Shown here piece after piece: positions 9,992-17,583 of a DNA stretch of 64,000 nucleotides. A program made the position numbers and the translations under genes. This DNA is from Polyangiaceae bacterium. GTDB lineage: Bacteria > Myxococcota_A > Polyangia > Polyangiales > Polyangiaceae. The stretch covers positions 210,382 to 274,381 of the forward strand of contig JADJYE010000005.1 of assembly GCA_016719945.1 (NCBI GenBank), written 5' to 3'. Numbering within the stretch: position 1 is the stretch's first letter; each line of letters begins with the position of its first letter. A model generated the notes under the pieces. It did not search any database. It was not told the DNA's origin and was given only the letters and a program-made list of their open reading frames with translations.

Positions 9992-10639
9992 GTGGAGAAG
10001 CGGCTCAAGATCGACTTCGTCTCGGACCTCGCCTGCCCGTGGTGCCTGATCGGCCTGCGGCGCCTCGAGCTCGCGCTCGAGGCGTGTGGGGTCGACGCGG
10101 ACCTCGAGCTGCATCCGTTCTTGCTCGATCCGTCGACCCCTCCCGAGGGGCACGATCTGCGCGAGCGCCTCAGGCGCAAGTATGGCGATCCGGAGCCTCT
10201 GTTCCAGCGCGTCGAAGCGGTCGCCAAGGCCGACGGCATCCCCCTCGACTTCTCGCGCGTCGCGCGCTCGCCGAGCACCGTCGCGGCGCACACGCTGGTG
10301 CGTCACGCGCGCGAGCGCGGCACGCAGCGGGGCCTCGCGAGGGCCCTCTTTGCGGCTCACTTCCTCGAGGGGCGCGACATCGCAGACGCGGCGCAGCTCG
10401 CCAGCATCGCCAGCGCCTTCGGCTTCGCGCCGGCCGAGGTGATCGCCCTCGTGACCGACGACGCAGAGCTCGCCGTGACGCGCGCTCAGGCCGAGGCGTG
10501 GTCGGCCCGCGGGGTCACCGCAGTGCCCTTCACGATCGTGGGCGAGCGCCGCGGCATCCCCGGCGCGCAGCCCTTGCACGTGTTCGAAAAGGCTCTCCGC
10601 GAAGCCGAAACCAGCGTAGACGGCGCACGTCCGCGCTGA
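9992..10639 (+). CDS. DsbA-family oxidoreductase (FrnE-like)
   Basis: 215 residues from a GTG at 9992; a GTG at 9959 would add 11 residues. The thioredoxin-fold start IDFVSDLACPWCLIGLRRLE carries a CPWC active site, followed by the all-helical insertion (RLRRKYGDPEPLFQRVEAVAKADG) and the cis-Pro region GVTAVPFTIVGERRGIPGAQP. This is the FrnE/HCCA-isomerase-like branch of DsbA proteins, cytoplasmic thiol-disulfide or glutathione-linked enzymes. It lies divergent from the DUF6484 gene and 15 bp before the DUF2267 gene. Confidence 0.85.
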   Translation: MEKRLKIDFVSDLACPWCLIGLRRLELALEACGVDADLELHPFLLDPSTPPEGHDLRERLRRKYGDPEPLFQRVEAVAKADGIPLDFSRVARSPSTVAAHTLVRHARERGTQRGLARALFAAHFLEGRDIADAAQLASIASAFGFAPAEVIALVTDDAELAVTRAQAEAWSARGVTAVPFTIVGERRGIPGAQPLHVFEKALREAETSVDGARPR

Positions 10640-10654
10640 GACGATGGGCACGCC

Positions 10655-11335
10655 ATGACGACCACCCTGACGCCCGAACAACGCGGCGCTGCGCTCCTCG
10701 CCGAGGTCCAGCGCCGCACAGGGATCTCCACCCAAGACGAGGCCTCTCACGTCCTCGACGCCGTCGTCGACGCGCTCGGGGAGCTGCTCACGACGGACGA
10801 GGCGCGCGCCGTGGCCCCTCACCTCGGGCCGCGCCTGTCGCGCCTGCTCGAGGCGGGCGCGGGTCGCCACTCGGCCTCCTCCGACGTGGCGGCGTTGGTC
10901 GACGGCGTCGCCTGGCGCGAGAACGTCGCCGAGGGCGTCGCCCTCGAGCACGCGACGGCGGTGTGCGACGCCATCATGCAGGCGCTGCCGGCGGAGGTTC
11001 GAACCAAGCTCGAGCGAGATCTGCCCAAGGAGGTGATCGCCTTCCTCGAGCGCGGTCGCGCCGACGGCATCGTTCACCGCCGCGAGCCGCCGAAGCCGGA
11101 GGTGCTCACGCACTCGTTGGCCCAAGGTCGGCCCGGCGGCGCCCACCCCGTCTCCGAGTCGAAGCCCGTGACCGCACACTCCGGGTCGGTCGCGCTGACC
11201 GACAACCCGCACGCCGATCGTAAGATCTCGAGCGCGGGAACGGAGGAGCCCCCCCCGCTCGAGGTAGAGAAGTGTTCGAATCCGTCCGCGAGATCGCGTG
11301 GGCCGACTGGAAGCCCCACGACGTCGCGACCCTGA
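10655..11335 (+). CDS. DUF2267-like protein
   Basis: 226 residues. The N-terminal about 140 residues resemble the all-helical DUF2267 domain (DEASHVLDAVVDALGELLTTDEARAVAPHLGPRLSRLL, written here as two halves of one helix pair). The C-terminal 80 residues are Pro/Ser-rich and low complexity. Its role is unknown; members often sit in stress or storage clusters. The last 64 bp overlap the start of the NUDIX-YbaK gene in another frame, an unusually long same-strand overlap. Confidence 0.6.
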   Translation: MTTTLTPEQRGAALLAEVQRRTGISTQDEASHVLDAVVDALGELLTTDEARAVAPHLGPRLSRLLEAGAGRHSASSDVAALVDGVAWRENVAEGVALEHATAVCDAIMQALPAEVRTKLERDLPKEVIAFLERGRADGIVHRREPPKPEVLTHSLAQGRPGGAHPVSESKPVTAHSGSVALTDNPHADRKISSAGTEEPPPLEVEKCSNPSARSRGPTGSPTTSRP

Positions 11336-12258
11336 TGTTCGTCATCCAGCGGGGCCAGGTCCTGCTGATCCGCAAGCTGCGCGGCCTGGGCGCGGGGAAG
11401 ATCAACGCGCCCGGCGGCCGCCTCGAGCCCGGGGAGACCGCGGCCGACGCCGCCGTTCGTGAGGCGATGGAGGAGGTGGGCGTTCGTCCGCTCGCGCCGC
11501 GCCACCGCGGCGAGCTGCGCTTCCAGTTCGTCGACGGCTACGCCCTGCACTGTCACGTCTTCACCGCCGACGCCTGTGAGGGTGAGGTTCGCCCGAGCGA
11601 CGAGGCGATCCCGATGTGGACGCCGCTGCACGCGATCCCCTTCTCCGAGATGTGGGCCGACGACGCCCTGTGGCTGCCGCTCGTGCTGTCGGGCCGAACG
11701 CCGCTCGACGGACGCTTCATCTTCGACGGTGAGCGCATGGTCGACCACGTGATCGAGGCGCGCGACCCCGCTCAAGCCCTGTTCGAGCGCCTCGGCGCGC
11801 TCGGCATCGAGACCGAGACCGTCGAGCACCCTCCGGTCTTCACGGTCGAGGAGGCCAAGCGCCACCGCGTCGATGCGCGGGGCCACCACGTGAAGAACCT
11901 CTTCCTCCGCAACAAGAAGGGCGCGATGTGGCTGGTCACCACGACCGAAGATCGGCCCATCGATCTCAAGCGCCTGGCTGCGCGGCTCGGCGCGGGGCAC
12001 CTGTCGTTCGGCTCGGCCGAGCGGCTGCGCGAGCACCTGGGGGTCGAGCCCGGGTCGGTGACGCCGTTCGCCGCCCTGCACGACGAAGCGCACAACGTCA
12101 CGTCGGTCCTCGACCAAGAGATCGCGGGCGGCGAGCGGGTGCACTGCCACCCGCTCACCAACGACCGCACGACGGCGATCGCGGGCGCCGACCTGGTGCG
12201 GTTCCTCTCGTCCGTCGGCCACGCGCCGCAGATCCTCGACCTGACGCGCGACTCGTGA
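11272..12258 (+). CDS. NUDIX hydrolase / YbaK-type tRNA deacylase fusion
   Basis: 328 residues in two enzymes. Residues about 20-150 are a NUDIX domain of the MTH1/MutT type, with the box GGRLEPGETAADAAVREAME continuing EVGV (G-x5-E-x7-REUxEExGU satisfied). Residues about 165-325 are a YbaK/ProX aminoacyl-tRNA deacylase (EHPPVFTVEEAKRH, HHVKNLFLRNKKG, LSFGSAERLREHLGVEPGSV, HPLTNDRTTAI). The first sanitises oxidised or unusual nucleotides, the second removes Ala or Cys from mischarged tRNA-Pro, so the fusion joins two housecleaning activities. All key residues of both domains appear present. Confidence 0.88.
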   Translation: MFESVREIAWADWKPHDVATLMFVIQRGQVLLIRKLRGLGAGKINAPGGRLEPGETAADAAVREAMEEVGVRPLAPRHRGELRFQFVDGYALHCHVFTADACEGEVRPSDEAIPMWTPLHAIPFSEMWADDALWLPLVLSGRTPLDGRFIFDGERMVDHVIEARDPAQALFERLGALGIETETVEHPPVFTVEEAKRHRVDARGHHVKNLFLRNKKGAMWLVTTTEDRPIDLKRLAARLGAGHLSFGSAERLREHLGVEPGSVTPFAALHDEAHNVTSVLDQEIAGGERVHCHPLTNDRTTAIAGADLVRFLSSVGHAPQILDLTRDS

Positions 12259-12323
12259 TGTCCTTCCGCTCGCAGCACCCCCGCGCGAGCTCGCGCGGTC
12301 AGCAGGTGCCTCGGGAGGTCGCG

Positions 12324-12980
12324 ATGGGTTGGTTGTCGACGTTGTTGTCCGGCTCCATGGGTCGGCGGGTTTGGGGCGTTACGTTCCTCCTTGGCTTCGC
12401 TGCGCTCATGGTCGCGTGCGGCCCACCCTCCGCCGAGGACATGGAGAAGGCCTGGCACACGAACGAGGAGAACGCGCAGAAGTACGCCGCGAAGTACCCC
12501 GGCATGAAGCCGGCGATCGACGACCTGCTCACCAAGACCAAGGCCGAGTTCGACGAGGCGAAGAAGGCCGACGAGAAGTCGCGCGGCGAGAAGATGAAGG
12601 TCGCCGTCGACAAGGTCGCGAGCTCGATCAAGATCTTCGAGACCTACGAGACCGAGGTCGACAAGCTCAACAAGCTGCTCAAGGACAAGGACCTGAACGA
12701 GCTGCCCGCGTCGAAGTTCAACGCGGCCGCCGACCCCGCCAAGGAGGCGCTCAAGAAGGCCGAGACGATGCTGAAGGACTCGAAGCCCGCGAACATGGGC
12801 GACGCGAAGGCGAAGCTCGAGGAGGCGATCAAGAGCCTCCAGTCGTCCTCCTCCGCGCTCGAGGCGCTCAAGCCCGCGAAGCCGTCGGGCGGCAGCACTG
12901 GTACGCCGGGCACCTCGTCGCCGGGCAGCACGTCGTCGCCGGGCAGCACGTCGTCGCCCGCCGCGACCTCGAAGCCCTGA
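12324..12980 (+). CDS. Helical lipoprotein with Ser/Thr/Gly tail
   Basis: 218 residues from an ATG preceded by GGGAGG. An N-terminal membrane signal (VWGVTFLLGFAALMVAC) ends in a lipobox. The mature protein is a Lys/Glu/Ala-rich alpha-helical rod with coiled-coil character (KTKAEFDEAKKADEKSR, DKLNKLLKDKDLNELP), closing with tandem GSTSSP units. It resembles small periplasmic helical lipoproteins of unknown function. An in-frame ATG at 12357 is a less likely start. Confidence 0.7.
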   Translation: MGWLSTLLSGSMGRRVWGVTFLLGFAALMVACGPPSAEDMEKAWHTNEENAQKYAAKYPGMKPAIDDLLTKTKAEFDEAKKADEKSRGEKMKVAVDKVASSIKIFETYETEVDKLNKLLKDKDLNELPASKFNAAADPAKEALKKAETMLKDSKPANMGDAKAKLEEAIKSLQSSSSALEALKPAKPSGGSTGTPGTSSPGSTSSPGSTSSPAATSKP

Positions 12981-12984
12981 GGCG

Positions 12985-13935
12985 TCAGCCCTCCACGGCC
13001 CAGATCCGGTACGCGCCCGAGTCGGGCTCCCAGTCGAGCACGCGGTTCTGCTCCAGGGAGATGAGCTCATGGCCGGACCGGATCGAGGCCCAGTTACCGG
13101 CGGCGAGCTCTCGGGGGAACGGGTCGCCGCCGCCGCGCGCGCTTCGGTCGTACGACCAGAGCCGGTAGTTGCCTGACGCCGGCACCCAGTCGAGCACGCG
13201 ATCGTTGCCCAGGTAGACGAGCTCGTGTCCCTCGCGGATCGAGCTCCACGAGCCTTCGCACACGGGCCCGCCGGGGAGGGGGTCGCCGCTGCCGGCGCGT
13301 CGATCGTACTGCCAGATGCGGAAAGCGCCGCTGGAGGGCTCCCAGTCGAGCACGCGATCTTGGCCGAGCGGGAACAGCCGCTTCGAGGCCGCGATGCTCG
13401 ACCACGTGCCCTTCGACAAGAGCTGGGGGAACACGTCGCGCTCGCCGTGCGCGTTGGGGTCGTACTGCCACACGCGATACGCGCCGGTCGCGGGCTCCCA
13501 GTCGAGGACCTGATCGCCGCCGAGCGAGATCAGCTCGTGCCCGCCGCCGATCGAGGACCACGTCCCGTTGGCCACCCCTCGTGGCAGCGGGTCGCCGCTC
13601 GCGATCGTGCGGTCGTATTGCCACACGTGGTAGCGCCCGCTCGAGGGCTCCCAGTCGAGCAGCCGATCCCGGTTGCTCAAATAGACGAGCGCGTGGCCGT
13701 CGCGGATGCTCTGCCAGATCCCCTTGGTGACCAGCCCGCCGAGCGGGTCGCGCCCCTTCTGCGGCAGCGGCGCCTCGCTGTTGCCGACGGGCGCGTCACC
13801 GCCGCCGCCGCCACCACCCGCGGCGCTGGGGACCTGGAAGCTGGCCTTGCAGTAGCGGCACTTGAGCTGGGCGCCGGGGCGCGCGGGCGTCGTGGAAGGG
13901 GCCCCGCAGGTGGGGCACTCGACGGTTCCGGACAT
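12985..13935 (-). CDS. Zinc-ribbon protein with five WSSI/LDWEP repeats
   Basis: 316 residues. It starts with a zinc ribbon (CPTCGAP, CRYCKASF: two CxxC pairs, residues 8-30), a Gly-rich linker, and then five repeats of about 50 residues, each of the form GxWxSIxxGHxLVxL-xxDRVLDWEPxSG-YRxWxYDR-GDPLP. The regular Trp/Asp pattern suggests a beta-propeller or lectin-like repeat fold. No signal peptide, so it should be cytoplasmic. I do not recognise a named family. It lies convergent to the helical lipoprotein gene (4-bp gap). Confidence 0.75.
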   Translation of the reverse strand: MSGTVECPTCGAPSTTPARPGAQLKCRYCKASFQVPSAAGGGGGGGDAPVGNSEAPLPQKGRDPLGGLVTKGIWQSIRDGHALVYLSNRDRLLDWEPSSGRYHVWQYDRTIASGDPLPRGVANGTWSSIGGGHELISLGGDQVLDWEPATGAYRVWQYDPNAHGERDVFPQLLSKGTWSSIAASKRLFPLGQDRVLDWEPSSGAFRIWQYDRRAGSGDPLPGGPVCEGSWSSIREGHELVYLGNDRVLDWVPASGNYRLWSYDRSARGGGDPFPRELAAGNWASIRSGHELISLEQNRVLDWEPDSGAYRIWAVEG

Positions 13936-14038
13936 GCCCGCATGTTACGCGGATGACGCTGGCCTCGAAGGTCCTCGCGACGTGCCCAGGGGGTTTGTCG
14001 ACCTAGCCCTCGACACCCCGCTCACTTCGTGTCATTCG

Positions 14039-14060
14039 CCCCAGTCCCCAAAAACTGGGG
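14039..14060. repeat. Perfect 7-bp hairpin within nested inverted repeats
   Basis: CCCCAGT at 14039-14045 pairs with ACTGGGG at 14054-14060 around a CCCCAAAA loop. It sits inside a wider GTGTC/GACAC inverted repeat and 18 bp before the helicase start codon. No T-run follows, so a classic terminator is unlikely; a leader hairpin or REP-like palindrome fits better. Confidence 0.5.
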
Positions 14061-14078
14061 GACACGACCTCGCCGCAC

Positions 14079-16442
14079 ATGCAGAAGACGAAGGACAAGC
14101 ACCCGGCCGCCGCTCACGCTCGGCCTCCCGTTCCCCCGCGCCCGCGCGCGCCCGCCCCCGCGGACGACGACGACGACGACGAGGAGAGCTCGCAGGTCGC
14201 CCTCAAGACCACGGCCACGGCCGCGCTCCCGTCGGAGGCCGACACGACGAAGATCGTGTCCGAAGAGGAGGCGCTGCTCCTGCGGGTGAACAATTTTCTG
14301 ACGACGTACCGGCCCTCGAGGCCGCCGCCGATCCAGGACTACGAGCAAGACCTCATCTCGCTGCGCGACCAGATCGCCGTCGCCCGCCTCGAGGACGTGC
14401 CCGCGCTCGTCCAGCAGATGGAGCGCATCGCCGGCATCGCCGCGCGCCGCGTCGAGAGCGTGAGCGAGGCCGTCGATCCGAAGTCTCCGTACTTCGGCCA
14501 CGTCCGCCTCCGCGAGGAGGGCAAGCCCGACCGCGACGTGCTGATCGGCAAGACCACGCTGATCGACGCGAAGGCAGGGGTCCGCATCGTCGACTGGCGC
14601 CACGCGCCCGTCAGCCAGATCTATTACAAATACGAAGAAGGCGCAGACTACGAGGAGACGCTCGGCGAGCGCGACGTCGTGGGCACCGTGCTCGCGCGCC
14701 GCACCGTCACGATCCAGAACGCCGACCTGCGCCGCGTGACGGCGCCCCAGGGCGTCTTCGTCAAGTCGGCGACGGGCTGGCGCAGCCTCTCCACCGCCTC
14801 GGTCGAGCTCTCGGGCGGCCAGGGCAAGGCCGTGCGCCCGCAGGACATGCGGGGCGTGCTCGGCATCGACGACTCGGGCCTGCAGCGCGAAGACCGCCAC
14901 CTGCCCGAGATCGCCGCGCTGCTCGATCCGCGGCAGTTCGAGCTCATCAGCAAGCCCGACACCGGGCTCATCGTCATCCAAGGTGGCGCCGGCAGCGGCA
15001 AGACCACCATCGGCGTGCACCGGCTCGCGTACCTCGCGTACCAGAACAAGCAGCGCTTCTCCCCCGACAAGATGCTGGTCGTCGTCGGGAGCCCCGCGCT
15101 GCGCGCCTACATCGGCGAGATGCTGCCGGCGCTCGGCATCGACGGCCTCCCCATCGAGACGTACGGCGAGTGGGCCCGCGAGCAGCGCAAGAAGCACTTC
15201 CCCTGGCTCGACGTCGAGATCGAGGAAGACACGCCGAGCGTCGTCACGCGCCTCAAGACGCACCGCGTGGTGCTCCGGCTGCTGGAGGCGAAGGCCGAGG
15301 CGTACATCGCCGATCCGCGCACCCGCAAAGATTCGCACGGCATCCTCTGGTTCTGGGCCGACCTGCTCACGAACCTCGATTCGCTGCTCGAGGCCTTCGC
15401 GGCGGAGCCCGATCCCGACTTCCCCGAGGTCGAGATCCGGCGAGCGTGGCGCTGGTGCTCCGATCGCTGCCCCGCGGTCGTCGATCTCGATCCGGGCGAT
15501 CGCGCCGAGCGTCGGGCCGCCGAAGAAGACAACCGCGACGACGACGGCGTCGACGACGAGCGCAAGGTCGGCGTCGATCGCCGCGGCATCGAGGAGGACG
15601 ATCGCGCCCGCCTCGACCCGGAGGACGACGCGCTGCTTCTGCGCGCCTACCAGAAGATCAAGATGGAGCTGAGGAAGGGCGTGAAGGCGAAGCTCGAGTA
15701 CGAGCACCTCTTCGTCGACGAGGCGCAAGACCTCTCACCCATCGACCTCGCCGTGCTGCTCGATTGCGTGCGGCCCATGCAAGAGAAGGGCAACAAAGAC
15801 ATCTTCCACCGCTCCGCGACGCTCGCGGGCGACACCGCGCAGCGCATCTACCTCGACGCAGGCTTCAACGACTGGCGCGTGGTGCTCGACGACCTCGGCC
15901 TCTCGCGCGTCGACGTCGAGCCGCTCCGCATCGCGTACCGCTCCACGAAGCAGGTGCTCGAGCTCGCGCGCCACGTGCTCGGCCACCTCGCCGACCCCAC
16001 GCCGCCCGTCGCCAACCGCGGCGGCGCCCCGGTCGAGCTCCACGAGTTCCCGAGCCCGGGCGCGGCCGTCGCCTTCCTCGCCGACGCCCTGCGGCCGCTG
16101 TTCGTCCGCGAGCCCAACGCGACCGTCGCGATCCTCGCGCGACACCCCGAGCAGGCCGACAACTACTTCAGCGCCCTCAAGATGGCCGACATCCCGAACC
16201 TGCGGCGCATCCGCTCGTACGAGTTCGCGTTCAGGCCCGGCGTGGAGATCACCGACGTGAAGCAGGTGAAGGGCCTCGAGTACGACTACGTCGTGCTCGT
16301 CGACGTCAACACCGGCACCTACGGGACCGACGACGAGGCGCGGCACCTCTTGCACATCGGGGCCACGCGCGCGGCGCACCAGCTCTGGCTGCTGACCACC
16401 GCCGAGCCGAGCCCGCTCATCCCCGCGCACATGCGGGCGTGA
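14079..16442 (+). CDS. HelD-like superfamily 1 helicase
   Basis: 787 residues. An acidic/proline-rich leader is followed by the HelD N-terminal region (DFGHVRLREEG-type: YFGHVRLREEGK, IVDWRHAPVSQIYYKYEEG), Walker A GGAGSGKTTIGVHR near 310, Walker B LFVDEAQDLSP near 555, motif IV/V segments and a C-terminal VKQVKGLEYDYVVLVDV. HelD proteins bind RNA polymerase and use ATP to free it from stalled or nucleic-acid-bound states. An Asp/Arg-rich insertion (about 485-530) is longer than usual. A UvrD/PcrA-type DNA helicase is the alternative, but the WRHAP motif favours HelD. Confidence 0.85.
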   Translation: MQKTKDKHPAAAHARPPVPPRPRAPAPADDDDDDEESSQVALKTTATAALPSEADTTKIVSEEEALLLRVNNFLTTYRPSRPPPIQDYEQDLISLRDQIAVARLEDVPALVQQMERIAGIAARRVESVSEAVDPKSPYFGHVRLREEGKPDRDVLIGKTTLIDAKAGVRIVDWRHAPVSQIYYKYEEGADYEETLGERDVVGTVLARRTVTIQNADLRRVTAPQGVFVKSATGWRSLSTASVELSGGQGKAVRPQDMRGVLGIDDSGLQREDRHLPEIAALLDPRQFELISKPDTGLIVIQGGAGSGKTTIGVHRLAYLAYQNKQRFSPDKMLVVVGSPALRAYIGEMLPALGIDGLPIETYGEWAREQRKKHFPWLDVEIEEDTPSVVTRLKTHRVVLRLLEAKAEAYIADPRTRKDSHGILWFWADLLTNLDSLLEAFAAEPDPDFPEVEIRRAWRWCSDRCPAVVDLDPGDRAERRAAEEDNRDDDGVDDERKVGVDRRGIEEDDRARLDPEDDALLLRAYQKIKMELRKGVKAKLEYEHLFVDEAQDLSPIDLAVLLDCVRPMQEKGNKDIFHRSATLAGDTAQRIYLDAGFNDWRVVLDDLGLSRVDVEPLRIAYRSTKQVLELARHVLGHLADPTPPVANRGGAPVELHEFPSPGAAVAFLADALRPLFVREPNATVAILARHPEQADNYFSALKMADIPNLRRIRSYEFAFRPGVEITDVKQVKGLEYDYVVLVDVNTGTYGTDDEARHLLHIGATRAAHQLWLLTTAEPSPLIPAHMRA

Positions 16443-16499
16443 TCGCCGCGCGCACGGTCACCTCGAGACGCAGGTGACCGACGCGCTGCGAGCACACCC

Positions 16500-17441
16500 C
16501 TATTGGTCCTTCAGGTCCTCGAGCGAGGCGGCGATCGCGGCCTCGTCGGCCTTGCCTTCCTTGATGTCCTTGGCGAGCGCCTCGAGCTCGGGGCCCTTCT
16601 CCTTGGCCTTCTTCTCGATCTCGGGCTTGGCCTTCTCGTACTCGGCCTTGGCGGCGCTCTTCTTGATCTCCTCGTAGGCCTTCTTGGCCTCCTTCTTGGT
16701 CAGCGAGGCGAGGTCGCCGCCCTTCTCGAAGTGGCGGCGGATCGTCTCGCCGAGCGCGTAGGTCGTGGTGAACGCGGTCGCGCCGCCCACGACGCTGCCC
16801 CACACCGGGACGAACTTCACCATCTGCACGATCGCCATCCGCGCGACGCCGAGGCCGAACGTCGACGCCATGAGCGCGAAGGCGTGCTTCATCGAGACGT
16901 CGTAGCCGTAGTAGTAGGCGAGGTTTCGTACCAGCCGGCCCTGCAGGTAGAACACGCCGACCTCGGTCACGAAGGACACCAGCGGCAGCGGGTTCGCGCC
17001 GAGCGCGGCGGCCATCATCGAGTGCCCCAGCACGTCCCGCTTCACGTCCCTGTCGCGCGTCGCCTGGTCGTGCTCGAGCGGCGCGAGCGCCGCTTGGCCC
17101 TCGAACAGCTTGGCGACCCCGGTGCCTTCATCGGTCAGGCCGTAAGCAGCGCGCAGCTTCGCTAGGACCTTGTCCTCTTCGGCGTGGTGCTCGCCGTCGG
17201 CCACCGAGAGCATCACGGCGGCGCGGTACGTCGCGGCGCGCACGTCGGGGTCGGTGATCTTCGCGATCTCGCCGTCGAGATCGAAGTCCTCCGACAAGAT
17301 GCTGTCGACCGACACGTCGGGCGCGAGCTCGGCGAGGGCCTCGGCGATCTGCTTGCGCTCCTCGTCGGCGAGGTGACCGTCTGCCTTCGCCACCGCGGCC
17401 ATCACCCGGAGCCCTGCCACCGCCTGCGTCTGTTCAGCCAT
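16500..17441 (-). CDS. TerB-like / membrane-helix protein
   Basis: 313 residues from an ATG preceded by AGGAGG. Residues about 5-120 form a TerB-like helical domain (AVAKADGHLADEERKQIAEAL, and a second half AVMLSVADGEHHAEEDK), here split for length. A hydrophobic section at 155-245 (PVWGSVVGGATAFTTTYALGE) may insert in the membrane, and the last 65 residues are a Lys/Glu coiled coil. TerB domains bind metal and occur in stress and tellurite-related systems. No other ter genes are near, so the role is open. Confidence 0.7.
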   Translation of the reverse strand: MAEQTQAVAGLRVMAAVAKADGHLADEERKQIAEALAELAPDVSVDSILSEDFDLDGEIAKITDPDVRAATYRAAVMLSVADGEHHAEEDKVLAKLRAAYGLTDEGTGVAKLFEGQAALAPLEHDQATRDRDVKRDVLGHSMMAAALGANPLPLVSFVTEVGVFYLQGRLVRNLAYYYGYDVSMKHAFALMASTFGLGVARMAIVQMVKFVPVWGSVVGGATAFTTTYALGETIRRHFEKGGDLASLTKKEAKKAYEEIKKSAAKAEYEKAKPEIEKKAKEKGPELEALAKDIKEGKADEAAIAASLEDLKDQ

Positions 17442-17583
17442 CCCGTCCTCCTCGCTCGCGCGAACGCCCAAGGTACCGAAACGGCTCGGCTCCGCGAGGG
17501 GGAACGTCGGAGCCCTGCTCGAACCACCCCCGTAGGATTGCCCGGCGCGAGCGGGTGGGCGACACTTCGAAGCGGAGACGAAC

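Noticed and set aside
9992..10639. DsbA-like protein as a second selenoprotein
   Set aside because: Its active site is CPWC with ordinary Cys codons and no in-frame stop.
13862..16477. Long plus-strand frame overlapping the HelD-like gene
   Set aside because: Arg/Pro/Ala-rich shadow in a high-GC coding strand; the HelD frame has all helicase motifs.
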